From: Paraburkholderia rhizosphaerae
GTDB taxonomy: Bacteria > Pseudomonadota > Gammaproteobacteria > Burkholderiales > Burkholderiaceae
Length of the DNA: 64,000 nucleotides
NCBI RefSeq assembly: GCF_004366595.1
Contig: NZ_SORE01000015.1
Location: forward strand, 62,001-126,000
Direction of reading: 5' to 3'
Each line of letters opens with the position of its first letter. Position 1 is the first letter of the stretch. Under the pieces are notes generated by a model. It was not told the DNA's origin. It saw only the letters and a list, made by a program, of their open reading frames with translations, and made no database searches. The translations under genes were made by a program, and so were the position numbers. Below are positions 9,917 through 18,226 of the stretch, one piece after another.

Positions 9917-10747
9917 TCACAGCCAGCGTTCCCAGACCGGCTTCAGATCGGACGGCAGCGGCGGCAGGCCGCCCAGTTCCACACGGCCTTCACCCGCCGC
10001 GTGGAAATCCGAACCGCGCGACGCCTCGAAACCGAAGCGGCGCGCGACATCCGCATATTCGCGGTACTGGTCCGGCGTATGGCTGCCGGTCACCACTTCG
10101 ATCGCCTTGCCACCCAGGTCGATGAATTCGCCAAACAGCGCGTCGAACTCGACGGGCGTGTAGTCGTAACGCCCCGGATGCGCGATGACCGCCTCGCCGC
10201 CCGCGATCTGGATCCACTTCACCGCGTCGGCAAGCTTCGACCAACGGTGCGCGACACAGCCCGGCTTGCCGTCCGCGAGATAGCGGTCGAACGCTTCCTG
10301 CGTCGTCTTGCAGTGGCCGATGTCGACCAGACAGCGCGCGAAGTGGGTACGCGAAATCATGTCCGGATTGGTCGCGAGTTTCAGTGCGCCTTCGTACGTG
10401 CCCGGCACGCCGAGCTCGGCGAGTTGCTCGCCCATCGCCTCGGCGCGCGCCGCGCGGCCGTTGCGCGTACGCGCCAGCCCGTCGACCAGCGTCTGACACG
10501 CGGGATCGACGTGCAGACCGACGATATGCACGGTACGCGCCGCCCACGTCACCGAAATTTCGACGCCGCACAGATAGTCCATGCCCAGTTCGTGCGCGGC
10601 ATCGCGCGCTTCGAGCTGGCCGCCGACCTCGTCATGGTCGGTCAGCGACCACAGCGTCACACCGTGCGCATGCGCGCGGCGCGCGACGTCGGCAGGCGCG
10701 AACTGGCCGTCGGAGACGGTGGAATGGCAATGCAGGTCGGCGTTCAT
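9917..10747 (-). CDS. rnm: PHP-domain nuclease RnmAMP/YciV (RNase AM-like)
   Basis: 276-residue PHP phosphoesterase. The metal ligands of the PHP fold are visible: ADLHCHSTVSDG at the start, SLTDHDEVGG, the GVEIS segment, the AHPGRYD stretch and the final SRGSDFH. The E. coli relative YciV (Rnm) is a 5'-3' exoribonuclease that also hydrolyses 3',5'-bisphosphate nucleotides and trims rRNA 5' ends. The ATG at 10747 is preceded immediately by an in-frame GTG; I chose the ATG. yciO follows 69 bases downstream. Confidence 0.88.
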   Translation of the reverse strand: MNADLHCHSTVSDGQFAPADVARRAHAHGVTLWSLTDHDEVGGQLEARDAAHELGMDYLCGVEISVTWAARTVHIVGLHVDPACQTLVDGLARTRNGRAARAEAMGEQLAELGVPGTYEGALKLATNPDMISRTHFARCLVDIGHCKTTQEAFDRYLADGKPGCVAHRWSKLADAVKWIQIAGGEAVIAHPGRYDYTPVEFDALFGEFIDLGGKAIEVVTGSHTPDQYREYADVARRFGFEASRGSDFHAAGEGRVELGGLPPLPSDLKPVWERWL

Positions 10748-10870
10748 CACTATCTTAAAAAGGTTGTCCGACCATTTTACTGCAATGCACTAAGCGCACG
10801 CAGGGGATTTGTGAACGTCTTGTACGGCAAGTTTCACCCCGATTGAGCATCGACTTTTATGCGCAAAAAC

Positions 10871-11755
10871 TTATGCGCAAAATGCCTCGATCAGCGCGGC
10901 GATCTGCTCCGGCTGATCGTGATGAACCATATGACCCGCCTCGTCGACGATCTTTTCGCGCCAGTCGGGAAACGCGCGAAAACGGGCCTTGAACTCATCG
11001 AGCGGGATGTCGCCGGCGAGGCTCGCAAGCGTGGGCGAGCCGGCCGCTTCGACGTGCAGCACCTTCGCGCGCACTTGTGACCAGACAGCCATCACCTCGT
11101 CGATGCGGTACAGCTGCGGGCTGCGGATTTTATGCGCGGGGTCGGCGAGCAGTATGTAGCCGCCCTCGCCGTCCGGTTTTGACCAGTGCTGCGCGAGAAA
11201 GCGCGCGCGGCGCGGGTCAAGCCGCGCGTTGTTCGCGATAAGGCGCGCGGCGACGTCGTCAAGCGACGCGTAGCGACGCAGCCGCGGCGGCTCGCGCAGG
11301 TCGTCGAGCCAGCCGCGCAGACGCCGCGGCGCTTGCGCCGCGTGCGCGGGCGCAAGCCCGAATCCTTCGAGGTCGACGACCCGCCGCACACGCTCCGGTC
11401 GCACGCCCGCGTACAGGCAGACGACGTTCGCGCCCATGCTATGGCCGACCAGATTCACGGTGCCCGACGGCGCATAGTGGTCGAGCAACGCATCGAGGTC
11501 CGCGAGATATTCGTGGAACCAGTAATGGCCGCCACCTTGCGTCGCAACGGGCCAATCGGACCGGCCGAAGCCGCGCGCATCCGGCGCGATGACCTGCCAG
11601 TCACCGGAAAGCGCGTCGACGACGAACTGAAACGACGCGGCGACATCCATCCAACCGTGCAGCATGAAGAGCATGGGGGCGTCGGCGTGGCCCCAACGAC
11701 GTAAGTGCAGCCGCACGCCGCGCACGGAAACGAATTCGGATCGGGATTCAGTCAT
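10871..11755 (-). CDS. Alpha/beta hydrolase
   Basis: 294 residues with the alpha/beta-hydrolase fold: oxyanion-region HGWMD near residue 33, strand motif VIAPDARGFGRSDWP, nucleophile elbow GHSMG near residue 103, and a terminal GHMVHHDQPEQIA carrying the catalytic His. The nearby Asp is probably in the LHVEAAGSP/DIPLDEF region but I cannot fix it. Substrate is unknown. The ATG at 11755 has no clear Shine-Dalgarno; a TTG three codons upstream is an alternative. A near-palindrome AGAATGATCGTTCT sits 17 bases upstream of the start. Confidence 0.88.
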   Translation of the reverse strand: MTESRSEFVSVRGVRLHLRRWGHADAPMLFMLHGWMDVAASFQFVVDALSGDWQVIAPDARGFGRSDWPVATQGGGHYWFHEYLADLDALLDHYAPSGTVNLVGHSMGANVVCLYAGVRPERVRRVVDLEGFGLAPAHAAQAPRRLRGWLDDLREPPRLRRYASLDDVAARLIANNARLDPRRARFLAQHWSKPDGEGGYILLADPAHKIRSPQLYRIDEVMAVWSQVRAKVLHVEAAGSPTLASLAGDIPLDEFKARFRAFPDWREKIVDEAGHMVHHDQPEQIAALIEAFCA

Positions 11756-11771
11756 CGATATCAACGAAAAA

Positions 11772-11785
11772 AGAATGATCGTTCT
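11772..11785. promoter_or_regulatory. Imperfect palindrome, possible TetR-family operator
   Basis: AGAATGATCGTTCT matches its own reverse complement at 12 of 14 bases and lies just upstream of the alpha/beta hydrolase. The GATCGTTCT half resembles TetR-family operators. No TetR gene is nearby, so the assignment is tentative. Confidence 0.3.
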
Positions 11786-11846
11786 ATTATATCGAGGCCG
11801 CGATAGCTACGCGCATGGATCGGTTAAAGCGCCGTCGAGTAAAGCC

Positions 11847-12740
11847 TCAAACTTCGTCGTCCGATGGTCGTGGTGGTGTCGATTGCGGCGACGGCTCCGG
11901 CTGCGGTTCAAGGCCCGCCAGCGCCGCCAGTTCGGCTTCGTCGAAGCCCGCTGCGCGACGCGCGTCGAAATTGAACGGGCCGCGCAGTTTCGGCGCGTGG
12001 TACTCGTCAGCCAGACGCCTATACGTCGAATGCGGATCGACCTGCGCGCGCTCGCATAGATAGCGGAACCAGCGGTTGCCGATCAGCACATGGCCAATCT
12101 CGTCGCGCAGGATCACGTCGAGGATCGCCGCCGACGCGTGATCGCCCGCCTGCTGCAAACGCGCGCGAATTGGCGGCGACGCGTCGAGGCCGCGCGCCTC
12201 GAGCGTGCGCGGCACGAGCGCCATGCGCGCGAGCACATCGGCGCGCGTGCGGTCGCACATCTCCCACAGGCCGTCGTGGGCCGGAAAGTCTCCGTAGGCG
12301 TGGCCGAACTCGGCAAGCCGTGCGCTCAACAGCGAAAAGTGATGTGCTTCTTCGGCGGCTACTTTCAGCCAGTCGGCGTAGAACGCGCCAGGCATGCCGG
12401 CGAAGCGCCAGACCGCGTCGAGCGCGAGATTGATCGCATTGAACTCGATATGCGCGAGCGCGTGCAGCAACACCGCACGCCCCTCTTCCGATTGCATGCT
12501 GCGCCGACCGAGCTTGCGCGGTTCGACGAGTTCCGGCCGTTGCGGACGCCCGGGCAAGCCCGGCGGTTCATCGAATACAAGCTGCAGGTCCCATTGCGCG
12601 CCGCCGTCGACCACGCGTGCGTGCAGCGCCTGAGCGGCGTGCGCTTTAACCGCCGGGTCGTACTCGCGCAGGATCGCAAGCGCGTCGCTGCGAGCGCAGG
12701 AGGGCAATGAAACAGCGGAAACGGGAACGGCAGGTCGCAT
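11847..12740 (-). CDS. DUF455 ferritin-like domain protein
   Basis: 297 residues. The core contains spaced ExxH-type motifs (HALAHIEFNAINLALDA near residue 95, AAEEAHHFSLLSARLAEFG near 130, and RDEIGHVLIGNRWF near 215), which together form the di-metal site of ferritin-like four-helix proteins. This matches the DUF455 family, related in fold to tRNA hydroxylase MiaE and rubrerythrin, but with no assigned reaction. The tail is proline-rich and acidic. The ATG at 12740 starts MRPAVPVSA. It converges with nothing and lies opposite the divergent carbonic anhydrase gene. Confidence 0.85.
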   Translation of the reverse strand: MRPAVPVSAVSLPSCARSDALAILREYDPAVKAHAAQALHARVVDGGAQWDLQLVFDEPPGLPGRPQRPELVEPRKLGRRSMQSEEGRAVLLHALAHIEFNAINLALDAVWRFAGMPGAFYADWLKVAAEEAHHFSLLSARLAEFGHAYGDFPAHDGLWEMCDRTRADVLARMALVPRTLEARGLDASPPIRARLQQAGDHASAAILDVILRDEIGHVLIGNRWFRYLCERAQVDPHSTYRRLADEYHAPKLRGPFNFDARRAAGFDEAELAALAGLEPQPEPSPQSTPPRPSDDEV

Positions 12741-13106
12741 AGCGATGAAGTCGGTAGAGCGGAAAATCGGTCACAAGCGCCAGGATGGTAGCCGAGAACA
12801 GATCACCAGAACGAATCCGATCGAACCCGAACTGGCCGGATATCAACCCGCCAGCGCGCCGTCGCGCTAGCGGCGGACGAGACCACTGAAAGCGCAATCT
12901 CGCCGAACGGTGCGCCAGACAACGAAGCAAACGCTCGCGCCGGCGCCCGATCGACCCTCTATCGACGTGCGCCTCAAGGCGACGTCACGCGGCAGAACGG
13001 CGCAACCGTTTACAATACGCGCTTGAACCCCGCGGCGCGCGCCGCACCACGCCGTCGGCCCTTGCCGATGGCGGCCGACGCCCACCCAGATCACCCGGGA
13101 GACACA
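12741..13106. other. Intergenic region between divergent DUF455 and gamma-carbonic anhydrase genes
   Basis: Some 366 bases. At 13010-13016 the plus strand reads GTTTACAATACGC, a good TACAAT -10 element for the carbonic anhydrase and hslO transcript, with a leader near 85 bases. A frame opens at 13023 in phase with the carbonic anhydrase, but its codons look like leader. No RNA gene seen. Confidence 0.55.
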
Positions 13107-13631
13107 GTGGCAATCTACAAGCTTGGCGATGCAGCCCCCACCGTCCACGAGAGTGTGTTCGTCGCGGATACCGCGACGCTGATCGGTAAAGTCACCGTCG
13201 AAGAGAATGCGAGCATCTGGTTCGGCGCGTCGCTGCGCGCCGACAATGAGCCGATCGTCGTCGGCACCGGCAGCAACGTTCAGGAGAACGCGGTACTGCA
13301 CACCGACCCGGGCTACCCGCTGACCATCGAGGCCAACGTGACGGTTGGCCATCAGGCGATGCTGCACGGCTGCACGATCAAGGAAGGGGCGCTGATCGGG
13401 ATTCAGGCGGTGGTCTTGAATGGCGCGGTGATTGGCCGCAACTGTCTGGTCGGCGCGGGCGCGGTCGTCACCGAAGGCAAGCAGTTTCCGGACAATTCGC
13501 TGATTCTCGGCGCGCCGGCGAAAGTCGTGCGCGAACTGACGCAAGCGGATATTGCCGGAATGCGGCGTGCCGCGCAGAGCTATATCACGCGCCGCGAATT
13601 TTATAAGGAGCAGCTCGTGCGGATTGGGTAA
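13107..13631 (+). CDS. Gamma-carbonic anhydrase family hexapeptide-repeat protein
   Basis: 174 residues forming a left-handed beta-helix of hexapeptide repeats (IGKVTVEENASIWFGASLRA, then VGTGSNVQENAVLH, VTVGHQAMLHGCTI, IGIQAVVLNGAVIG). The His residues in NAVLHTD and GHQAMLHGC are the expected zinc ligands, as in the YrdA/CaiE/PaaY group. These are carbonic anhydrase homologues; not all are active. The GTG at 13107 was chosen because GGGAGA precedes it and homologues begin (M/V)AIYKLGD. An upstream ATG at 13023 would add 28 arginine- and alanine-rich residues. hslO follows after 57 bases. Confidence 0.92.
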   Translation: MAIYKLGDAAPTVHESVFVADTATLIGKVTVEENASIWFGASLRADNEPIVVGTGSNVQENAVLHTDPGYPLTIEANVTVGHQAMLHGCTIKEGALIGIQAVVLNGAVIGRNCLVGAGAVVTEGKQFPDNSLILGAPAKVVRELTQADIAGMRRAAQSYITRREFYKEQLVRIG

Positions 13632-13688
13632 GTCCGCCGGTGTTGACACCGGCAACCGCCCGCTGCGCGACATTATCGAGGGAAAGTT

Positions 13689-14663
13689 GTGAGTGACCAG
13701 TTGCAAAAATTCATCTTCAGCGCGGCACCCGTGCGCGGCGAAATCGTGTCGCTGCGCAACACGTGGCAAGAGGTGCTGACGCGCCGCGACTATCCGGCGC
13801 CGGTGCGCACGATACTCGGCGAGATGATGGCTGCGTGCGCGCTGTTGTCGGCCAACCTGAAGTTCGACGGCACGCTGATCATGCAGATCTACGGCGACGG
13901 TCCGCTGAAAATGCTGGTCGTGCAATGCAATTCGGATCTGTCGCTGCGAGCGACCGCGAAGTTTTCCGCGCAGTTCACCGCACCGCTCCCCGGCCAGGAC
14001 GCGCAGACGATCGACGAAAGCGCCGCCCTCCCCGATCTGATCAATGCGAGCGGCCACGGCCGCTGCGTGATTACGCTGGACCCGCGCAACAAGCAGCCGG
14101 GCCAGCAGCCGTATCAGGGCATCGTGCCGTTGTCCGGTGAAAACGGCCCGCTCGAATCGATCGCCCAGGTGCTCGAGCACTACATGCATCACTCGGAACA
14201 GCTCGACACGCGGTTGTGGCTCGCCGCCAACACCGACCGCGCAGTCGGCATGCTGCTGCAGAAGCTGCCCGGCGACGGCGGGATCGTCCCTCATCCCGGC
14301 GAACTCGATGCCGATACGTGGGAACGCGTGTGCACGCTCGGCGGCACCCTGTCACAGGACGAGCTGTTGAGCGAGGAGCCGGCTACGCTGTTCCGGCGCC
14401 TCTTCTGGCAGGAGAACGTCCATCATTTCGAGCCGGCGAATACGCGTTTCGAATGCACCTGCTCGCGTGAAAAGGTCGGCGGCATGCTGAAAATGCTCGG
14501 CCGCGAAGAAGTCGATAGCGTGATCGAGGAACGCGGGCATGTCGAGATTCACTGCGACTTCTGCAATCAGCGCTACGAGTTCGACCCGGTCGACGTCGCG
14601 CAACTGTTCGTCGCGAGCGGGCTCGCAGAGGGCATCGCACCCGCCGCCGATCAGCGGCATTGA
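13689..14663 (+). CDS. hslO: Redox-regulated molecular chaperone Hsp33
   Basis: 324 residues, starting at a GTG with GAGGGA before it (VSDQLQKFIFSAAPVRGEIV). Hsp33 is a cytoplasmic holdase activated by oxidative unfolding. The zinc-binding redox switch is visible near the C-terminus: CTC in FECTCSREKV and CDFC in HCDFCNQRYEF, separated by about 30 residues, the canonical CxC...CxxC set. The N-terminal substrate-binding domain covers about residues 1-230. It is probably cotranscribed with the carbonic anhydrase gene upstream. Confidence 0.96.
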   Translation: MSDQLQKFIFSAAPVRGEIVSLRNTWQEVLTRRDYPAPVRTILGEMMAACALLSANLKFDGTLIMQIYGDGPLKMLVVQCNSDLSLRATAKFSAQFTAPLPGQDAQTIDESAALPDLINASGHGRCVITLDPRNKQPGQQPYQGIVPLSGENGPLESIAQVLEHYMHHSEQLDTRLWLAANTDRAVGMLLQKLPGDGGIVPHPGELDADTWERVCTLGGTLSQDELLSEEPATLFRRLFWQENVHHFEPANTRFECTCSREKVGGMLKMLGREEVDSVIEERGHVEIHCDFCNQRYEFDPVDVAQLFVASGLAEGIAPAADQRH

Positions 14664-14845
14664 CGAACGCGTCCGGGACGCGCGGCGGATCGATGACTGG
14701 CGTATGTCCGCCCGCGCCTTGCGCGCCGCCCGCCGTCGCGGCAAGATAAATACCGGTTGCACCGCTGCAACCCACGCCCGCGCGTACGCCCGATGCGGGT
14801 GACATTTCCCTGTTTTATTTAGGCATCCGACCGATGGAGGCCGCC

Positions 14846-15250
14846 ATGAGTTTGCTTTCGTTACTGCCTCTTCGTCGGATCCGCCGAATCGATCGAATGC
14901 GCACTGCCGCGACGCTGCTCGTCATCGGCAGCGCGGCGGCGCTAGCCGGCTGTGTGATGGACCCGCCCGGGCCGGCGCCGATTTACAGCCGCCTGCCTGC
15001 CGACCAGGTGGACGCGATCGCGGCACAGCACGTGCTGACGCCCGAGGAACGCGCGCGCTACAACGCAATCGACCAGCAGGTGCTCGCCGAACAGGATCAG
15101 GCGATGGCCGCCGAAGCCGCCGCACAGGCTTGGTCGCGGTACTACGCCGCGCCGGTCAGCGTCTACGGCGGCTATTACAGCGGCGGATGGGGACACGGCT
15201 GGGGCACCGGGATTGGCTGGGGCTACCCCGGCTGGGGATGGGGCTGGTGA
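14846..15250 (+). CDS. Small glycine/tryptophan-rich lipoprotein, unknown function
   Basis: 134 residues from the ATG at 14846, chosen because GGAGG lies five bases before it; the upstream ATG at 14834 overlaps that ribosome binding site. A basic, hydrophobic signal peptide ends in a lipobox LAGC (AALAGCVMDPPG). The mature part has a helical, glutamine- and alanine-rich stretch, then a C-terminal run built of G, W and Y (YGGYYSGGWGHGWGTG onward). I do not recognise a family beyond 'exported lipoprotein'. It could be anchored in the outer membrane. Function not known. Confidence 0.75.
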   Translation: MSLLSLLPLRRIRRIDRMRTAATLLVIGSAAALAGCVMDPPGPAPIYSRLPADQVDAIAAQHVLTPEERARYNAIDQQVLAEQDQAMAAEAAAQAWSRYYAAPVSVYGGYYSGGWGHGWGTGIGWGYPGWGWGW

Positions 15251-15326
15251 TGCCTCGCATGCATGCGAGCAGCCATACGGATGGACGCGCGCATCGCAAC
15301 GACTCGCAAGCGCAAGACCTGCTCTA

Positions 15327-15773
15327 TTAACCCGCGCCCTTTTTCTTCTCGTTATCGTCCGCGCCCTTCTTCGCACCGTGCCGGTTGCGCTCGGACTTCG
15401 GCCGCGACTCAGGATTCGGCACTACGCGCAACGGCGCCGCAGACACCTGCCCGCGCGTCGAGGTGGCCGTCGCCGGCGCATTCGATGCCGGCAGTGGCGA
15501 GTTCGGCGACACAAACTGCACGAACACTTCGCTGTCCTTGACCATGCCCATCTCGTAGCGGGCACGTTCCTCGACCGCCGAGGTGCCGCTTTGCAGGTCC
15601 TGGACTTCCCCTTCGATACGCTCGTTACGAACCTTCTCGTCCGCGTTTTTCTTCAGTTGCTGGTCCAGCTGCTGTTGCAGTTCGTGTACGCGGAGCCACC
15701 CTCCGTGCCCCCACCACAGCGGAAACTGGATCAGCACCAGCAGGACGACCAAAGCGACAGTGACAAGGCGCAT
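15327..15773 (-). CDS. ftsB: Cell division protein FtsB
   Basis: 148 residues. One N-terminal membrane helix (about residues 3-21, MRLVTVALVVLLVLIQFPLW) is followed by a coiled coil (VHELQQQLDQQLKKNADEKV onward) and the signature GTSAVEERARYEMGMVKDSEVFVQF, typical of FtsB/DivIC. FtsB joins FtsL and FtsQ in the divisome. The C-terminal 55 residues are a charged, low-complexity extension seen in Burkholderiaceae. It follows eno by 98 bases on the same strand, the conserved eno-ftsB order. Confidence 0.94.
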   Translation of the reverse strand: MRLVTVALVVLLVLIQFPLWWGHGGWLRVHELQQQLDQQLKKNADEKVRNERIEGEVQDLQSGTSAVEERARYEMGMVKDSEVFVQFVSPNSPLPASNAPATATSTRGQVSAAPLRVVPNPESRPKSERNRHGAKKGADDNEKKKGAG

Positions 15774-15871
15774 GTAGATTTGATCTGTGAATACGCGTCG
15801 CCCTGCGCTTAACGCAGGGCGGCGGGGTCAATCAGTTCAACCGCGAGAAAACGGTAAGCAGATTAAGCGAA

Positions 15872-17155
15872 TCAGCGCAGATTGTAGAACGCGGATTTGC
15901 CCGGGTAGCTCGCAATGTCGCCGAGATCTTCTTCGATACGCAGCAGCTGGTTGTACTTCGAAATGCGATCGCTGCGCGACAGCGAACCGGTCTTGATCTG
16001 CCCGGCGTTCAGCCCGACCGCGATATCCGCGATCGTCGAATCTTCAGTTTCACCCGAGCGGTGCGAGATCACTGCCGTGTAGCCGGCGCGCTTGGCCATC
16101 TCGATCGCCGCGAAAGTTTCCGTCAGCGTGCCGATCTGGTTGATCTTGATCAGGATCGAGTTTGCGATGCCCTTTTCAATGCCTTCCTTCAGGATGCGCG
16201 TGTTCGTCACGAAGAGGTCGTCGCCGACCAGTTGGATCTTCTTGCCGAGCTTGTCGGTCAGCAGCTTCCAGCCTTCCCAGTCGCTTTCGTGCATGCCGTC
16301 TTCGATCGACACGATCGGGAACTTGTCGGCAAGCGTCGCCAGATAGTCGGTGAATTCGGCCGACGACAGTTGCAGGCCTTCGCCCGCCAGCTGGTACTTA
16401 CCGTCGTGGTAGAACTCGCTCGCCGCGCAGTCGAGCGCGAGCAGCACGTCTTCACCGGCGCGATAGCCGGCTTTCTCGATTGCTTGCAGGATGGTCGACA
16501 GGCACTCGTCGTTGCTGCCGAAGTTGGGCGCGAAGCCGCCTTCGTCGCCGACCGCCGTGCTCATGCCGCGGTCCGACAGGATCTTCTTCAGCGCGTGAAA
16601 CACCTCGGCGCCGCAGCGCAGCGCTTCCCGGAAGGTCGGCTGGCTAACCGGCACGATCATGAATTCCTGGATATCGAGGCTGTTGTTCGCGTGCGCGCCG
16701 CCGTTGACGATGTTCATCATCGGCACCGGCAGTTGCATTGCGCCCGAGCCGCCGAAGTAGCGATATAGCGGCAGACCGGCTTCTTCCGCGGCAGCCTTCG
16801 CGACCGCCATCGACACGGCCAGCATCGCGTTGGCGCCGAGACGCGATTTGTTGTCGGTACCGTCGAGTTCGAGCAGCGTTTTATCCAGGAACGCCTGCTC
16901 GGACGCGTCGAGGCCCATGATCGCCTCGGAGATTTCGGTGTTGATGTGCTCGACCGCCTTCAGCACGCCCTTGCCGCTGTAGCGGCCCGTTTCGCCATCA
17001 CGCAGTTCGATCGCTTCGCGCGAACCGGTCGATGCGCCCGACGGCACCGCCGCACGGCCCATCGTGCCCGATTCCAGCAGCACGTCGCACTCGACGGTGG
17101 GATTGCCTCGCGAATCGAGAATCTCGCGACCGATGATATCTACGATAGCACTCAT
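15872..17155 (-). CDS. eno: Enolase (phosphopyruvate hydratase)
   Basis: 427 residues, full family length. It interconverts 2-phosphoglycerate and phosphoenolpyruvate in glycolysis. Signatures: GNPTVECDVLL at the start, PSGASTGSREA, VGDEGGFAPNF, SIEDGMHESDW (metal ligands), GDDLFVTN, the catalytic lysine region ILIKINQIG and the enolase signature SHRSGETED. GAGGAA precedes the ATG. It sits between kdsA and ftsB. Confidence 0.98.
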   Translation of the reverse strand: MSAIVDIIGREILDSRGNPTVECDVLLESGTMGRAAVPSGASTGSREAIELRDGETGRYSGKGVLKAVEHINTEISEAIMGLDASEQAFLDKTLLELDGTDNKSRLGANAMLAVSMAVAKAAAEEAGLPLYRYFGGSGAMQLPVPMMNIVNGGAHANNSLDIQEFMIVPVSQPTFREALRCGAEVFHALKKILSDRGMSTAVGDEGGFAPNFGSNDECLSTILQAIEKAGYRAGEDVLLALDCAASEFYHDGKYQLAGEGLQLSSAEFTDYLATLADKFPIVSIEDGMHESDWEGWKLLTDKLGKKIQLVGDDLFVTNTRILKEGIEKGIANSILIKINQIGTLTETFAAIEMAKRAGYTAVISHRSGETEDSTIADIAVGLNAGQIKTGSLSRSDRISKYNQLLRIEEDLGDIASYPGKSAFYNLR

Positions 17156-17371
17156 GATTTCCTCAGGAAGTTACGGTGGATTCGTTACGGTGAAGCGTGC
17201 GGCGCGAATGCGGTCTTGCGACGGGTTCGGCGCCGTACCGATCGATGGCCATCGGTTGGCTCGCGGCGTGCGTGCAGTCTATACGGATTGTCGGGCGGAC
17301 TGGCCGCCATGCGCACGTTATCCGCACTATCCGCGCTATTCGCATAGACGGTTGACGCACGACGCGCGGCA

Positions 17372-18226
17372 TCAGTTGAAATCGTGCTCGAGGAACGGTG
17401 TGCGCTTGACGGCCTGATCGAGCGTGATGAGTGTCTCGAGCAGATCGGCCATGCGGGCGAGCGGCACGGCGTTCGGTCCATCCGACTTCGCTTGCGCGGG
17501 GTTCGGATGGGTTTCCATGAAAAGCCCCGCCACACCGGTCGCGACCGCCGCACGCGCGAGCACCGGCACGAATTCGCGCTGGCCGCCGGAACTGGTACCC
17601 TGCCCGCCCGGCAACTGCACCGAGTGCGTCGCGTCGAACACGACCGGCGCGCCGGTTTCGCGCATGATCGCGAGCGACCGCATATCGGACACGAGGTTGT
17701 TATAGCCGAATGACACGCCACGCTCGCAAGCCATGAAACGGTCTTCGGAAAGCCCGGCCTCGCGCGCCGCATCGCGCGCCTTGTCGATCACGTTCTTCAT
17801 GTCGTGCGGCGCGAGGAACTGCCCTTTCTTGATGTTCACCGGTTTGCCCGACCGCGCGCACGCGTGGATAAAGTCGGTCTGCCGGCACAGGAACGCGGGC
17901 GTCTGCAACACGTCGACCGTTGCCGCGACCTGCTCGATTTCCTCGATGCTGTGCACGTCGGTCAGTACCGGCACGCCGAGCTGGCGCTTCACTTCGGACA
18001 GGATGCGCAAGCCTTCGTCCATGCCCAGACCGCGAAACGACTTGCCGCTGCTGCGGTTCGCCTTGTCGTACGAAGACTTGTAGATGAACGGCACCTTAAG
18101 CTTTGCGCAGATTTCCTTCAGCTTGCCTGCGGTGTCGATCGTCATCTGCTCGGATTCGACAACGCAAGTACCGGCGATCAGAAAGAACGGTTGGTCGAGC
18201 CCGATCTCGAAGTCGGCGAGCTTCAT
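17372..18226 (-). CDS. kdsA: 3-deoxy-8-phosphooctulonate synthase (KDO-8-P synthase)
   Basis: 284 residues. It condenses arabinose-5-phosphate and PEP for the KDO of lipopolysaccharide. Family motifs: IAGTCVVESE near residue 15, SYDKANRSS, GVPVLTDVHS, NIKKGQFLAPHDM and FDATHSVQLPGG. The ATG at 18226 overlaps the pyrG stop by four bases and has AGGAGAAGGT in front, so translational coupling to pyrG is likely. Enolase supplies PEP from the next gene. The 216 bases between kdsA and eno hold no gene I can recognise. Confidence 0.97.
   Translation of the reverse strand: MKLADFEIGLDQPFFLIAGTCVVESEQMTIDTAGKLKEICAKLKVPFIYKSSYDKANRSSGKSFRGLGMDEGLRILSEVKRQLGVPVLTDVHSIEEIEQVAATVDVLQTPAFLCRQTDFIHACARSGKPVNIKKGQFLAPHDMKNVIDKARDAAREAGLSEDRFMACERGVSFGYNNLVSDMRSLAIMRETGAPVVFDATHSVQLPGGQGTSSGGQREFVPVLARAAVATGVAGLFMETHPNPAQAKSDGPNAVPLARMADLLETLITLDQAVKRTPFLEHDFN

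Noticed and set aside
12867..14294. 475-residue open frame on the minus strand
   Set aside because: It lies fully opposite gamma-carbonic anhydrase and hslO, both clear. Its arginine- and histidine-rich composition is that of an antisense frame of GC-rich DNA.
17156..17371. Possible small gene between eno and kdsA
   Set aside because: Frames here lack a recognisable start, ribosome binding site or family; the stretch contains degenerate repeats only.
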